Numbered from the stretch's first letter, positions 49,246 through 59,108 are shown. The stretch is DNA of 64,000 bases from Pseudomonas campi (GCF_013200955.2 NZ_CP053697.2:2790001-2854000), one strand, 5' to 3'. Notes: generated by a model from the sequence alone, not told the origin. Numbers and translations: made by a program.

Positions 49246-49815
49246 TCAGGCGCCGAAGCGCGCTTCCAGCTGTTGCTTGACCTGGGGCCACTCGCTGTCG
49301 GTGATACTGAACATCACTGTGTCGTCGAGGCGACCGTCGGCCAGGCGACGCTGGTTGCGCAACAGGCCCTCGCGCACGGCGCCGAGCTTCTCGATGGCGC
49401 GCTGCGAGCGCAGGTTGCTCGCCGCGGTCTTCAATTGCACCCGTACCATCCGCCACTCATCGAAGGCATGGCGCAGCATCAGGTACTTGATCATGCTGTT
49501 CAGCCCGCTGCCGTGCTGACGGCTATCCAGCCAGGTGTAACCGATCTCGCAGGACGGCAGGCTGGCATTGAAGTCGAAGAACCGCGTGGTGCCGACCAGC
49601 TCGCCAGCCAGGCGGATGGCAAACACCACGGCCTGCGCAGCCTTGTGCTCGGCCAGGGCGTTGCGGTACCAGTCCGGGCGGGTGGTGCCACTCATGAACT
49701 GTTGCGACTCGCGATTGGCCTCGGCCAATGCCAGCAGGCCGGGCAGATCGGCCTCGCTCAGCGGGTCCAGACGCAGCGCTCCCTGCTGCAAAACGGTGGG
49801 TAGTGGCTCAAACAT
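49246..49815 (-). CDS. GNAT family N-acetyltransferase
   Basis: ATG 49815 gives 189 residues; the longer frame from 49839 is less likely. It belongs to the RimJ/RimL-like group: LVGTTRFFDFNASLPSCEIGYTWL, VRVQLKTAASNLRSQRAIEKLGAVREGLLR with the acetyl-CoA pyrophosphate loop and the terminal strand. The acceptor is unknown. Divergent from the hybrid kinase gene by 158 bp. Confidence 0.85.
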   Translation of the reverse strand: MFEPLPTVLQQGALRLDPLSEADLPGLLALAEANRESQQFMSGTTRPDWYRNALAEHKAAQAVVFAIRLAGELVGTTRFFDFNASLPSCEIGYTWLDSRQHGSGLNSMIKYLMLRHAFDEWRMVRVQLKTAASNLRSQRAIEKLGAVREGLLRNQRRLADGRLDDTVMFSITDSEWPQVKQQLEARFGA

Positions 49816-49973
49816 CGCCAGGCTCCAGAAAAACTCCACGGCCGACCACGCTAACAGGGCGCCGGCGGCGGCTCAAGGCGCTTGCGACCATAGTCTGCCT
49901 GACGCACGGCAGAACCCATGCGAGACTACTGGCTACCCGGAGCGCCTGCGCGCCCTTGCCCCGTGGAGTCTGC

Positions 49974-52900
49974 ATGTCGTTGTCCAGCGGATTGATCGCC
50001 CTGGTCGCTCTGGTCTACATGGCCATCCTGTTCGCCATCGCCTTCTACGGCGACCGCCGCCGCGCACCACTGTCGCCGCGCGTGCGGGCCTGGGTCTACA
50101 GCTTGTCGCTGGCGGTTTATTGCACCAGCTGGACCTTCTTCGGCGCGGTCGGCCAGGCCGCCGGCCAGTTGTGGTCGTTTTTGCCGATCTACCTGGGGCC
50201 GATCATCGTCCTGCTGTTCGCCCCCTGGGTGCTGCAGAAGATGATGATGATCAGCAAGCAGGAGAACATCACCTCGATTGCCGACTTCATTGCTGCACGC
50301 TACGGCAAGTCGCAGTCGCTGGCCGTGGTGGTGGCGCTGATCTGTCTGGTCGGCGTACTGCCCTATATCGCCCTGCAACTGAAAGGCATCGTGCTCGGCG
50401 TCAACCTACTGATCGGCGCCACCCCCAGCCCGACCCGCGGCCAGGACACGGCGCTGATCGTGTCGCTGATTCTCGCCCTGTTCACCGTGCTGTTCGGCAC
50501 GCGCAACCTGGATGTCACCGAGCATCACCGGGGCATGGTGCTGGCGATCGCCTTCGAGTCGCTGGTCAAGCTGCTGGCCTTCATGGCCGTGGGTGTGTTC
50601 GTCACCTGGGGCCTGTTCGATGGCTTCGCCGACCTCTCCCGCCAGGCGATCCAGGCCCCCGAGCTGCAGGCGTTCTGGGCGGAAACGGTGAACTGGCCGG
50701 CGATGCTGGTACAGACCGGCCTGGCCATGGCCGCCATCGTCTGCCTGCCCCGCCAGTTCCATGTCACCGTGGTGGAAAACATCGAACCCAAGGACCTGCG
50801 CCTGGCGCGCTGGGTATTCCCGGCCTACCTGCTGCTGGCCGCGCTGTTCGTCATTCCCATCGCCCTGGCCGGGCAGTTGTTGCTGCCATCCGGCGTGCAG
50901 CCGGACTCCTTCGTCATCAGCCTGCCGCTGGCCGAGGCCCATCCGGCCCTGGCGCTGCTGGCCTTTATCGGCGGCGCCTCGGCGGCCACCGGCATGGTCA
51001 TCGTCGCCTCGGTGGCGCTGTCGACCATGATCTCCAACGACATGCTGCTGCCGGTACTGCTGCGCCGGCAGAAAACCGAGCGGCCGTTCGAGGCCTTCCG
51101 CCACTGGATGCTCAGCGCGCGGCGCCTGAGCATCCTGATCATCCTGCTGCTGGCCTATGTCTGCTATCGCCTGCTCGGCACCAACGCCAGCCTGGCCACC
51201 ATCGGCCAGCTGTCATTCGCCGCCATCGGCCAGCTGATACCGGCCATGTTCGGCGCCCTGGTGTGGAAACAGGCCAACCGCCGCGGCGTGTTCGCCGGCC
51301 TCGCCGCCGGCTGCGCCCTGTGGTTCTACACCCTGGTTCTGCCCCTGGTGGCCGGTGGCCTGCGCTGGTCGCTGAACAGCTTCCCGCTGCTGCCGGAGCT
51401 GCTGTATTACCCGCTGGGCTTCGACATCGACCCGCTGACCCGCGGTGTGGTGCTGTCCCTGGCCGGCAACTGGGTGCTGTTCGGCGGGGTCTCCTGGTTC
51501 TCGCGCACCCGGGTCTCCGAGCACTGGCAGGCCGGGCGCTTCATCGGCCAGGAGCTGAATGCCAGGGCCGGTTCGCGTAACCTGCTGGCGGTGCAGGTGG
51601 CCGACCTGCAGGAACTGGCCGCGCGCTTCGTCGGCGAAGAACGCGCACGGCAGAGTTTCCTGCGCTTTGCCTATACCCAGGGCAAGCCGTTCAACCCCAC
51701 GCAGAACGCCGACAGCGAATGGATCGCCCACACCGAACGCCTGCTCGCCGGCGTGCTCGGCGCCTCCTCGACCCGCGCCGTGGTGCGCGCGGCCATCGAA
51801 GGGCGGGAGATGCAGGTCGAGGATGTGGTGCGCATCGTCGACGAAGCCTCGGAAGTGCTGCAGTTCAACCGCGCCCTGCTGCAGGGTGCGATCGAGAACA
51901 TCACCCAGGGCATCAGCGTGGTCGACCAGTCCTTGCGCCTGGTGGCCTGGAACCGTCGTTACCTGGAGCTGTTCGACTACCCGGAAGGCCTGATCAGCAT
52001 TGGCCGACCGATTGCCGAGATCATCCGCTACAACGCCGAGCGCGGCCTGTGCGGGCCCGGCGAAGTCGACGAACACGTGACCAAGCGCCTGTACTGGATG
52101 CGCCAGGGCAAGCAGCACACTTCGGAACGGCTGTTTCCCAACGGCCGGGTCATCGAGCTGATCGGCAACCCCATGCCCGGCGGCGGCTTCGTCATGAGCT
52201 TCACCGACATCACCGCCTTCCGCGAAGCCGAGCAGGCGCTCAAGGAGGCCAACGAAGGTCTGGAGCAGCGGGTCGATGCCCGCACCCGTGAACTGTCGCA
52301 ACTCAACCAGGCGCTGGGCGTGGCCAAGGGCGTGGCGGAAAGCGCCAATCAGTCGAAAACCCGCTTCCTCGCCGCGGTCAGCCACGACCTGATGCAGCCG
52401 CTGAACGCTGCCCGGCTGTTCTCCGCCGCCCTCTCCCACCAAGAAGACGCCCTGCCGCGCGAGGCGCGCGAACTGGTGCGCCATCTGGACAGCTCGCTGC
52501 GCTCGGCGGAAGACCTGATCACCGACCTGCTGGATATCTCGCGCCTGGAAAACGGCCGCATCACCCCCGACCTCAGCGCCTTCCCGCTGAGCCAGCTGTT
52601 CGATGCGCTGGGCACCGAGTTCAAGGTACTGGCCCAGGAGCAGGGCGTGGATTTTCGCCTGTGCCCGAGCAAGCTACGCATCGAAAGTGACCCGCGCCTG
52701 TTGCGCCGGGTGCTGCAGAACTTCCTGACCAACGCCTTCCGCTATGCCAAGGGTCATGTGCTGCTCGGCGTGCGCCGCGAGGGGCAGAACCTGCGTCTGG
52801 AAGTCTGGGACCGCGGCCCCGGCATTCCCGAGGACAAGCGCAAGGTGATCTTCGAGGAGTTCAAGCGCCTGGACAGTCACCAGACCCGCGCTGAGAAAGG

Positions 52901-53450
52901 CCTGGGTCTGGGCCTGGCGATTGCCGACGGCCTCTGCCGGGTACTCGGCCATCGCCTGCAGGTGCGCTCCTGGCCGGGCAAGGGCAGCGTATTCAGCGTC
53001 AGCGTGCCGCTGGCGACGACCGCCTTGCCCGTAAGCAGTCCGCGCAAACCATTGCCGGAACTCAATGGCCAGGCCCTCGGTGGCGCCCAGGTGCTGTGCA
53101 TCGACAACGAGGACAGCATCCTCACCGGCATGCACAGTCTGCTGTCACGCTGGGGCTGCCAGGTATGGACGGCGCGCAACCGCCTGGAATGCGAGCACCT
53201 GCTGGCCGAGGACGTGCGCCCGCAACTGGCGCTGGTCGACTACCACCTGGATGAGGGCGACACCGGCACCGAATTGATGGCCTGGCTGCGCACCCGCCTG
53301 GGTGAACCGTTGCCGGGCGTGGTGATCAGCGCTGACGGTCGCCCGGAACTGATCGCCGCCGTGCACGCCGCCGGCCTCGACTACCTGGCCAAGCCGGTCA
53401 AACCGGCCGCCCTGCGCGCCCTGCTCAGCCGGCATCTGAAGCTGAACTGA
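49974..53450 (+). CDS. Hybrid sensor histidine kinase with SSS-type transporter domain
   Basis: ATG 49974 gives 1158 residues. The N-terminal half (about 1-500) is a sodium/solute-symporter-like membrane domain with 12-13 helices (LALVALVYMAILFAIAFYG; SWTFFGAVGQAAG). Then a PAS-like domain (about 640-745, GISVVDQSLRLVAWNRRYLEL), a coiled coil, HisKA with AAVSHDLMQPLNAARLF, HATPase with GLGLGLAIADGL, and a receiver domain ending with phospho-acceptor ALVDYHLDEGDTGTE. This matches the P. aeruginosa PA3271-type kinase. No response regulator follows. Input is probably a transported solute; signal unknown. Confidence 0.93.
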   Translation: MSLSSGLIALVALVYMAILFAIAFYGDRRRAPLSPRVRAWVYSLSLAVYCTSWTFFGAVGQAAGQLWSFLPIYLGPIIVLLFAPWVLQKMMMISKQENITSIADFIAARYGKSQSLAVVVALICLVGVLPYIALQLKGIVLGVNLLIGATPSPTRGQDTALIVSLILALFTVLFGTRNLDVTEHHRGMVLAIAFESLVKLLAFMAVGVFVTWGLFDGFADLSRQAIQAPELQAFWAETVNWPAMLVQTGLAMAAIVCLPRQFHVTVVENIEPKDLRLARWVFPAYLLLAALFVIPIALAGQLLLPSGVQPDSFVISLPLAEAHPALALLAFIGGASAATGMVIVASVALSTMISNDMLLPVLLRRQKTERPFEAFRHWMLSARRLSILIILLLAYVCYRLLGTNASLATIGQLSFAAIGQLIPAMFGALVWKQANRRGVFAGLAAGCALWFYTLVLPLVAGGLRWSLNSFPLLPELLYYPLGFDIDPLTRGVVLSLAGNWVLFGGVSWFSRTRVSEHWQAGRFIGQELNARAGSRNLLAVQVADLQELAARFVGEERARQSFLRFAYTQGKPFNPTQNADSEWIAHTERLLAGVLGASSTRAVVRAAIEGREMQVEDVVRIVDEASEVLQFNRALLQGAIENITQGISVVDQSLRLVAWNRRYLELFDYPEGLISIGRPIAEIIRYNAERGLCGPGEVDEHVTKRLYWMRQGKQHTSERLFPNGRVIELIGNPMPGGGFVMSFTDITAFREAEQALKEANEGLEQRVDARTRELSQLNQALGVAKGVAESANQSKTRFLAAVSHDLMQPLNAARLFSAALSHQEDALPREARELVRHLDSSLRSAEDLITDLLDISRLENGRITPDLSAFPLSQLFDALGTEFKVLAQEQGVDFRLCPSKLRIESDPRLLRRVLQNFLTNAFRYAKGHVLLGVRREGQNLRLEVWDRGPGIPEDKRKVIFEEFKRLDSHQTRAEKGLGLGLAIADGLCRVLGHRLQVRSWPGKGSVFSVSVPLATTALPVSSPRKPLPELNGQALGGAQVLCIDNEDSILTGMHSLLSRWGCQVWTARNRLECEHLLAEDVRPQLALVDYHLDEGDTGTELMAWLRTRLGEPLPGVVISADGRPELIAAVHAAGLDYLAKPVKPAALRALLSRHLKLN

Positions 53451-53491
53451 AGCGCACACTCAGAGTCGCTTTGGATCGCGGAAGCTCCCCT

Positions 53492-53507
53492 CTCCCACTT
53501 GTGGGAG
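53492..53507. repeat. Short hairpin CTCCCAC-TT-GTGGGAG
   Basis: Seven-bp inverted repeat with flanking CCCCT, 41 bp after the hybrid kinase stop; like the one at 3927-3950. Possibly terminates the kinase transcript. Confidence 0.45.
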
Positions 53508-53605
53508 ACGACTGCATGGATGCAGGAGGTAGGGCCGCGCCCGCTCCCGGCGGGCTTGCGGCATTCACCACATCCCTGTGGATCGTGACGCAGGAAGCCA
53601 AAACC

Positions 53606-53630
53606 GAGGGAGAGGGAGAGGGAGAGGGAG
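53606..53630 (+). repeat. Hexanucleotide tandem repeat (GAGGGA)
   Basis: The GAGGGA unit repeats four times plus one base in the 222-bp gap between the hybrid kinase and thioesterase stops. It lies outside any gene, close to the thioesterase 3' end (53673). Confidence 0.85.
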
Positions 53631-53672
53631 AAAAAGCGATCCGCATCTGCCCTCCACGGGGGTAAACAGCTC

Positions 53673-54122
53673 TCAGTCTTGCAGCGCAGCAGGCTCCAGC
53701 AGGGCCTGACCGTAACCTTCGATGAACTCCACCGGCATGCGCTTGGGCTTGCCGCTGGACAGCTCGATGCAGACGAAGGTGGTCTGCGCGCGCAGTAGGG
53801 TGCTGGCATCGGCCGGGCGCCACAGCTGGAAGTGACGGGTCATCTTCAGGCGCTGGTCGGACTCGACGATCCAGGTGGCCATCTGCAGCTCTTCGCCTTC
53901 GTAGGCGCTGGCCAGGTAGTCGATCTCGTGGCGCAGCACGGCCATGGCGCGGTCCAGCCGGCGGTACTCGCTCAGGTCCAGGCCCAGGCTCTGTGAGTGA
54001 CGCCAGGCGCAGCGTTCCAGCCAGCTGACATAGACCGCGTTGTTGGCATGGCCGAGGCCATCGATGTCCTCGGCCGCTACCTGCAGGTCGATGACGAAGG
54101 GGGTCGGCAGATCCCAGCTCAT
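53673..54122 (-). CDS. Hot-dog-fold acyl-CoA thioesterase
   Basis: The 149-aa protein is a YbgC/4-hydroxybenzoyl-CoA thioesterase-type enzyme: IDLQVAAEDIDGLGHANNAVYVSWLERCAW, with the catalytic aspartate (DIDGLGHANN). Other blocks are EIDYLASAYEGEELQMATWI and RHFQLWRPADASTLLRAQTTF. It probably hydrolyses an acyl-CoA in the cytosol. Its ATG overlaps the eda stop (ATGA), so it is translated with eda although its substrate has no evident link to sugar metabolism. Confidence 0.85.
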   Translation of the reverse strand: MSWDLPTPFVIDLQVAAEDIDGLGHANNAVYVSWLERCAWRHSQSLGLDLSEYRRLDRAMAVLRHEIDYLASAYEGEELQMATWIVESDQRLKMTRHFQLWRPADASTLLRAQTTFVCIELSSGKPKRMPVEFIEGYGQALLEPAALQD

Positions 54123-54769
54123 GCCTTGCTCTCCACGCTGGCGGCCAGGGCGCAGGCTTCGCTGGCCAGCAAGGTGATCTGGTCCCAGGCGCGGGCACGG
54201 ATCAGGTTGTCCGGAGCAATCCAGGTGCCACCGACGCAGGCCACGTTGGGCAGGCGCAGGAAGCTCAGCAGGTTGTCCACGGTGATGCCGCCAGTGGGGC
54301 AGAAACGGATACCGGTGAACGGCCCCTTGAAGCTTTTCAGCATCTTCACGCTGGCCGCGCCATTGGCCGGGAACAGCTTGAGCGAGCGATAACCGTATTC
54401 CAGCGCCAGCAGCACTTCGGACGGGGTCATCACGGCCGGCAGGTACGGCAGGCCGGAATCCTCGGCAGCGGCGGCCAGGCGTTCGGTGCAGCCGGGGCTG
54501 ACGGTGAATTGCGCGCCAGCATCGCGGGCTTCCTGGAACTGCTCGGCATGGATCACCGTACCGGCGCCCACCAGCAGCTCCGGCAGGGCCTGGCGGATCG
54601 CCGCCAGGGCATCCAGGGCGCGCGGGGTGCGCAGGGTCACTTCCAGCACGCTGATGCCGCCGGCGTGCAGGGCACGCGCCAGGTCCACCGCCAGCTCGAC
54701 GTCCTCGATCACCAGTACCGGCAGTACCGGGCGTGCCTGCTGCAACACCTTGTCCATCGTCAGGCTCAT
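54119..54769 (-). CDS. eda: KDPG aldolase (Entner-Doudoroff), Eda
   Basis: Eda splits 2-keto-3-deoxy-6-phosphogluconate to pyruvate and glyceraldehyde-3-phosphate. The 216-aa product has the class I aldolase pattern: GISVLEVTLRTPRALDAL with the catalytic glutamate (LEVTLRT), GAGTVIHAEQF, LKLFPANGAASVKMLK with the Schiff-base lysine (LKLFPA), and RFCPTGGITVDNLLSFL. ATG 54769 follows AAGGGGACTGAC, one base after the edd stop. It overlaps the thioesterase gene. Confidence 0.94.
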   Translation of the reverse strand: MSLTMDKVLQQARPVLPVLVIEDVELAVDLARALHAGGISVLEVTLRTPRALDALAAIRQALPELLVGAGTVIHAEQFQEARDAGAQFTVSPGCTERLAAAAEDSGLPYLPAVMTPSEVLLALEYGYRSLKLFPANGAASVKMLKSFKGPFTGIRFCPTGGITVDNLLSFLRLPNVACVGGTWIAPDNLIRARAWDQITLLASEACALAASVESKA

Positions 54770-54770
54770 G

Positions 54771-56585
54771 TCAGTCCCCTTCATCGAAAATACTTGCACC
54801 ACGATCAGCCGGGCCGACCAGGCGGCGCTGGCTGGCGAACAGCTCGAGACCGAAACCGGCCGCCAGCCCAGGCGGCACCTCGGCCAGCGGGCGCGCTGCC
54901 AGTTGTGACGGCGGCAACTCGACGCGCAGCACACCGGCCGGTGCATCCACTTCGAGCAGATCGCCGTCCTGCAGGCGTGCCAAGGCGCCGCCGGCCGCCG
55001 CCTCGGGGGTTACATGCAGCGCCGCCGGCACCTGCCCCGAGGCACCCGACAGGCGCCCATCGGTGACCAGCGCCACCCGCTGCCCGGCCGCCTGCAGGTT
55101 GGCCAGCAGCGGCATCAGCTTGTGCAACTCGGGCATGCCGTTGGCCCGCGGCCCCTGAAAGCGCACCACCAGCACCAGGTCGCCGGTCAGTTCGCCGGCC
55201 TGGTAGGCGGCCTGCACCGCGGCTTCGCTATCGAACACCCGTGCCAGTGCGCGCACCCGCCAATGGTCCGGCTCGACCGCCGAGGTCTTGAGCATGGCGC
55301 GACCGAGATTGCCGGCGAGCAGGCTGAAGCCCCCCTCGCGACTGAAGGGTTCGGCCACGGGACGGACGATATCCAGTGCCGGGCTCTGCGCCGGCAATTC
55401 GCGCCAGGCCAGGCGGCCCTGATCCAGCCAGGGCTCGCGAGCGTAGTCGGCCAGATCAGTGCCGGCCACGGTGGCCACGTCGCCGTGCAGCAGCCCGGCG
55501 GCGAGCAGCTCGCGGATCAGCCAGGCCGGCCCACCGGCGGCCTGGAACTGGTTCACGTCGGCCGCGCCATTGGGGTAGACCCGCGCCAGCAGCGGCACCA
55601 CCGGCGACAGCGCAGCGAAGTCTTCCCAGATCAGCTCGTAACCGGCGGCGCGAGCGATGGCCGGCAGGTGCAAACCATGGTTGGTCGAACCACCACTGGC
55701 CAGCAGGGCAATCACCGCATTGACCAGCGCCCGCGCATCGATCTGTCGGCCTACGGGCAGGAAGCGCTCACCCTTGGCACTGTTGCGCGCGACCAGGCGC
55801 GCCGCCTCGTCGTTGAGCGCATCGCGCAGCGGCGTATAGGGGTGGACGAAGGCGCTGCCGGGCACATGCAGGCCCATGGCCTCCATCAGCAGCTGGTTGG
55901 TGTTGGCCGTGCCATAGAAGGTACAGGTGCCGGCCTCGTGATAGGCGGCCAGTTCGGCAGTCAGCAACTCGTCGCGGCTGACCTCGCCGCGCACATAGCG
56001 CTGGCGCACGGCGGCCTTGTCCTTGTTGGCCAGCCCGGAGTGCATGGGCCCGGCCGGGACGAACACGGCCGGTAGATGGCCGAACTGCAGAGCGCCGATC
56101 AGCAGCCCAGGAACGATCTTGTCGCACACCCCGAGATACAGGACGCCGTCGAAGATGCCATGGCACAGGCCGATGGCCGTGGCCTGGGCGATCAGGTCGC
56201 GGGAGAACAGCGACAGCTGCATGCCCGCCTCGCCCTGGGTGATGCCATCGCACATGGCCGGCACCCCGGCGGCGAACTGCGCGGTGGCACCCTGCCGGGC
56301 CAGGGCCTGCTTGAGGCGCTCGGGGTAGTCACGCAGCGGCGCATGGGCGGAGAGCAGGTCGTTGTAGCTGGAAACGATGGCGATATGCGCCGAACCGCCC
56401 TGCTTCATGATCAGCCGCGCATCGCTGTCCTGCGCAGCCAGGGCATGGGCCAGGTTGGAGCAACTCAGAGCCTGGCGCGGCGGGCGCTGCAAGGCCTCGT
56501 CCAGACGCGCCAGGTAGCGTGCACGGCGCGCGGCAGAGCGCTGTTCCAGCGCGGCGGTAACCTGTTCGACAACGGGGTTGAGCAT
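54771..56585 (-). CDS. edd: Phosphogluconate dehydratase (Entner-Doudoroff), Edd
   Basis: Edd dehydrates 6-phosphogluconate to KDPG using a [4Fe-4S] cluster. ATG 56585 gives 604 residues, the usual length; the upstream extension is not needed. It has the IlvD/Edd-family blocks: [72 protein letters not shown] and [17 protein letters not shown]. The cluster cysteines (CDK, CTF) are present. It is followed by eda after one base. Confidence 0.95.
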   Translation of the reverse strand: MLNPVVEQVTAALEQRSAARRARYLARLDEALQRPPRQALSCSNLAHALAAQDSDARLIMKQGGSAHIAIVSSYNDLLSAHAPLRDYPERLKQALARQGATAQFAAGVPAMCDGITQGEAGMQLSLFSRDLIAQATAIGLCHGIFDGVLYLGVCDKIVPGLLIGALQFGHLPAVFVPAGPMHSGLANKDKAAVRQRYVRGEVSRDELLTAELAAYHEAGTCTFYGTANTNQLLMEAMGLHVPGSAFVHPYTPLRDALNDEAARLVARNSAKGERFLPVGRQIDARALVNAVIALLASGGSTNHGLHLPAIARAAGYELIWEDFAALSPVVPLLARVYPNGAADVNQFQAAGGPAWLIRELLAAGLLHGDVATVAGTDLADYAREPWLDQGRLAWRELPAQSPALDIVRPVAEPFSREGGFSLLAGNLGRAMLKTSAVEPDHWRVRALARVFDSEAAVQAAYQAGELTGDLVLVVRFQGPRANGMPELHKLMPLLANLQAAGQRVALVTDGRLSGASGQVPAALHVTPEAAAGGALARLQDGDLLEVDAPAGVLRVELPPSQLAARPLAEVPPGLAAGFGLELFASQRRLVGPADRGASIFDEGD

Positions 56586-56688
56586 CAGGGTATTCGCTTT
56601 TGACTCGGCTAAGTCCTGAGTGTAACGGCTTAGCACCCGCTCGGGGCCTCCCGAGCCAGAGGCATTTTCGCCCGTGACCAGTGGACGC

Positions 56689-57363
56689 TCAGGGCGCCCA
56701 GTAGATCTTCACGGGCACGTGACCATTATCTAGCAATGCCTGCACCGGCAGCTGCGTGCTGCCGGCCAGCGCCTCCTCGATCAAGCTGCGCTTGGCTGCG
56801 CCGAAGGCCAACAGCCCCAGCCAGCCCGTCTGACAGAGCATGTTCAGGTTGAGCGACAGGCGCTGGCAGGGTTCAACCGGAGCCTGGGCCGGCAATGCCG
56901 CGGGCACAGCCAGCGGATCAAGCGCCGCTTGCAGATCCAGCATGCCCGGAAACAAGGAGGCGAAATGGCCATCCTCGCCCATGCCCAGCAGCACCGCGGC
57001 AAACGGCAGCCAGACCGCCAACTGCGCCTGCCATTGGCTGGCCGCCCGTTGCGGGCTATCGCCCTGGCGCGGATCCAGGCAATTCGCCTGGGGCAAGGCG
57101 GCATGCAACAGGCGGTAGTTGCTGTGCGGATCATCGCTCGCCACCCAGCGTTCATCGGTCGGCGACAGGTCGATACGCGCCCAGTCCAGCGCCTGCGCGG
57201 CCAAGTGCGGCAACAGCACCTGCGGACTGCTGCCACCCGGCAACAGCAAGCCGGCACGCGCCTGCTGGGCGAGGGTCTGATTCAGCACCTGCGCCAGATC
57301 GCTGGCCAGCTGGCGGGCACAACGCTGACGGTCGGCAAATTCGAGAAAAACGGCTGGTTTCAT
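56689..57363 (-). CDS. pgl: 6-phosphogluconolactonase Pgl
   Basis: Pgl hydrolyses 6-phosphogluconolactone to 6-phosphogluconate, the Edd substrate. ATG 57363 gives 224 residues (DevB/Pgl size). Motifs are LLLPGGSSPQVLLPHLA, IDLSPTDERWVASDDPHSNYRLL and the catalytic LLGMGEDGHFASLFPG. It precedes edd by 103 bp in the same direction, so pgl-edd-eda-thioesterase probably form one transcript or two. There is no zwf or hexR beside it. Confidence 0.92.
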   Translation of the reverse strand: MKPAVFLEFADRQRCARQLASDLAQVLNQTLAQQARAGLLLPGGSSPQVLLPHLAAQALDWARIDLSPTDERWVASDDPHSNYRLLHAALPQANCLDPRQGDSPQRAASQWQAQLAVWLPFAAVLLGMGEDGHFASLFPGMLDLQAALDPLAVPAALPAQAPVEPCQRLSLNLNMLCQTGWLGLLAFGAAKRSLIEEALAGSTQLPVQALLDNGHVPVKIYWAP

Positions 57364-57431
57364 ACTGCGCTGCAAGGCTACGGACAGGCCTGCATCATGC
57401 GACAAGTTAGCCACGTACCCAAGCAGCGCGA

Positions 57432-57460
57432 CCTGACGACGGACAGAGTCCGCCGTCAGG
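57432..57460 (-). terminator. Hairpin after the alpha/beta hydrolase
   Basis: CCTGACGACGGAC and GTCCGCCGTCAGG form a 13-bp stem with one mismatch, 12 bp after the hydrolase stop (57472). No T-run. Confidence 0.6.
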
Positions 57461-57471
57461 TTTAACCCCAC

Positions 57472-58347
57472 TCAAGAAGCCAGTGCCGGCCGATGCCCCA
57501 CACCGGTGACCGCGCGACGCGAGGCCGCGGCGGACAGATCGGCGCTGCCGAGCAGCTCCAGCACCGCCTCGGCCAGCTGCGGGTCGGCCAGCAACTTGCT
57601 GTGACCGCCACTGGGCAGGTGCAGCAGGCGGCTACCGGACCAGGCGGCATGAATACTCTGCGCCTCCGTACTGGGCACCATCTGGTCATCGGCGGCATGC
57701 ACCACCAGACCAGGGAAATCCAACTGATAGCGCGCCGCATCCAGTTGCGCCGCCGGCATGCCGGCACTGCTCTCGACCATGTGCACGAACTGCGCCCGCG
57801 CCTGCTTGGGCAGCCCGACGAAGTGGGCAAAACGGCGCAAGGCACCGATGATCCGCGCCGGCGCCGAGATGGTCACCAGCGCTTCCGTGCGCAGCCCTAA
57901 CTGAGTGGCCAGCAGGGCACTGGCACCGCCCATGGAGTGGCCAATCACCGCCTTCAGCGGCGGCAACTCGCTGGCGGCCTCCAGCAAAGCACGGGCGAAC
58001 AGCACCACGTTGGCCTCATGCCCTGGCGAGCGGCCATGGGCCGGAGCATCCAGCGCTACCACCCCATAACCAGCACGCACCAGCACCTGGATCAGGTGGG
58101 CGAACTGAGTCGGCCGCCCTTCCCAACCATGCATCAACAGCACCGCCGGCCCTTGTCCCCAACGCAGGGCAGACAGGCCGAAGCGCAAGGTGATGCGCTC
58201 GGCGGATGCCAGCAATGGCAGCTCCCAATCGCGCGGCGGCAAGTCGCGCGGGGTGAGGAACGCTCGGTGCATCTTGCTGGCAACCAATTCAGGCGCCAAA
58301 CGACCCACAGTGGCGTTGAAGCCACGAACCCAGCTCAGGCTGCTCAT
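57472..58347 (-). CDS. Alpha/beta hydrolase
   Basis: ATG 58347 follows GAGGAGAAGCG and gives 291 residues. The fold is clear: AVLLMHGWEGRPTQF (oxyanion HG), the nucleophile elbow VIGHSMGGASALL with serine near 136, VVHAADDQMVP with the aspartate, and the histidine in LPSGGHSKLL. No signal peptide, so cytosolic. The substrate is unknown. Located downstream of the TetR-family gene on the same strand (44-bp gap), which may control it. Confidence 0.87.
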   Translation of the reverse strand: MSSLSWVRGFNATVGRLAPELVASKMHRAFLTPRDLPPRDWELPLLASAERITLRFGLSALRWGQGPAVLLMHGWEGRPTQFAHLIQVLVRAGYGVVALDAPAHGRSPGHEANVVLFARALLEAASELPPLKAVIGHSMGGASALLATQLGLRTEALVTISAPARIIGALRRFAHFVGLPKQARAQFVHMVESSAGMPAAQLDAARYQLDFPGLVVHAADDQMVPSTEAQSIHAAWSGSRLLHLPSGGHSKLLADPQLAEAVLELLGSADLSAAASRRAVTGVGHRPALAS

Positions 58348-58391
58348 TTCGCTTCTCCTCACTCTCAAGCCCGATAACGTCGGGCGCATCG

Positions 58392-58931
58392 TCAGATGAC
58401 CGCCGACTTGGCGGCCCGTAGAACTCGGTCAGACAGCTCCCCTTCCCCCAGCGCCCGCGCAATCGCCAGGCCGCCGACCATCAGCGCCAGATCGGCCAGC
58501 GCCTTGTCGGCCTCATCGGGGCTGCCGGCCAGATCGGCCACCATCAGCTCGAGGTGCTCGGCCAGACAGGCGCGAAAGCTGTCCGGCAGGCGGCTTATCT
58601 CACCCAGCGAGCTGGGCAGCGGGCAGCCATCGTCCTGGCTGTCGCGGTGCTTGCGCGACAGGTAGAAGGCTGCCGCCAGGGCACGGCGTTCCTGCGCCGG
58701 AAGATCGTTATCCAGCTGCTTGAGCAGACTGCGACGACGGCCGAGCAATTGGCGGAAGGCTTCCAGCATCAGCGCATCCTTGCTCTCGAAGTGCGCGTAG
58801 AAACCGCCCACCGTCAGCCCCGCCGCCCCCATTACCTCGCCCACACTGGGCTCCGCCGGACCACGCTGGATCAGCGCGGCTGTGGCGGCGGCGAGGATGC
58901 GTTCGCGGGTCTGGGCCTTCTTGTCGCTCAT
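58392..58931 (-). CDS. TetR family transcriptional regulator
   Basis: ATG 58931 gives 179 residues. The N-terminal TetR helix-turn-helix (about 8-55) is TRERILAAATAALIQRGPAEPSVGEVMGAAGLTVGGFYAHFESKDALML. The C-terminal ligand domain carries DGCPLPSSLGEISRLPDSFRACL, like the AcrR subgroup that responds to small hydrophobic molecules. It probably represses itself and perhaps the alpha/beta hydrolase. An AT-rich palindrome near 58946-58976 (ATATTATGGTTGAAATATTAT) may be its operator. Confidence 0.87.
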   Translation of the reverse strand: MSDKKAQTRERILAAATAALIQRGPAEPSVGEVMGAAGLTVGGFYAHFESKDALMLEAFRQLLGRRRSLLKQLDNDLPAQERRALAAAFYLSRKHRDSQDDGCPLPSSLGEISRLPDSFRACLAEHLELMVADLAGSPDEADKALADLALMVGGLAIARALGEGELSDRVLRAAKSAVI

Positions 58932-59108
58932 GGCTGCCTCCAAAAATATTATGGTTGAAATATTATGCTCATAATAAATTTGCGCAAGCGCCAATTGCGA
59001 CCATTGGTCGGCAGGAGATTCAAGGAAGAAGGGATTTACCGCAGGCAGAAAAACAAAAGGGCCATTCCTAAGAATGACCCTTCAAGCCCGCAAAACGCGG
59101 AATAAAAA
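58932..59108. promoter_or_regulatory. TetR upstream region with AT-rich dyad, and tRNA terminator
   Basis: Contains the AT-rich repeat AATATTATGGTTGAAATATTATGCTCATAAT (about 58945-58975), a plausible TetR operator, and the tRNA terminator at 59053-59082. No ORF. Confidence 0.5.
59053..59082 (-). terminator. Terminator of the tRNA-Glu/tRNA-Ala array
   Basis: On the minus strand AAGGGTCATTC-TTAG-GAATGGCCCTTTTGTTTTT is a hairpin with T-run after the last tRNA-Glu. The stem has one mismatch. Confidence 0.85.

Noticed and set aside
53606..53630. CRISPR-like repeat array
   Set aside because: It is a simple hexamer tandem repeat with no spacers; no array was seen anywhere in the window.
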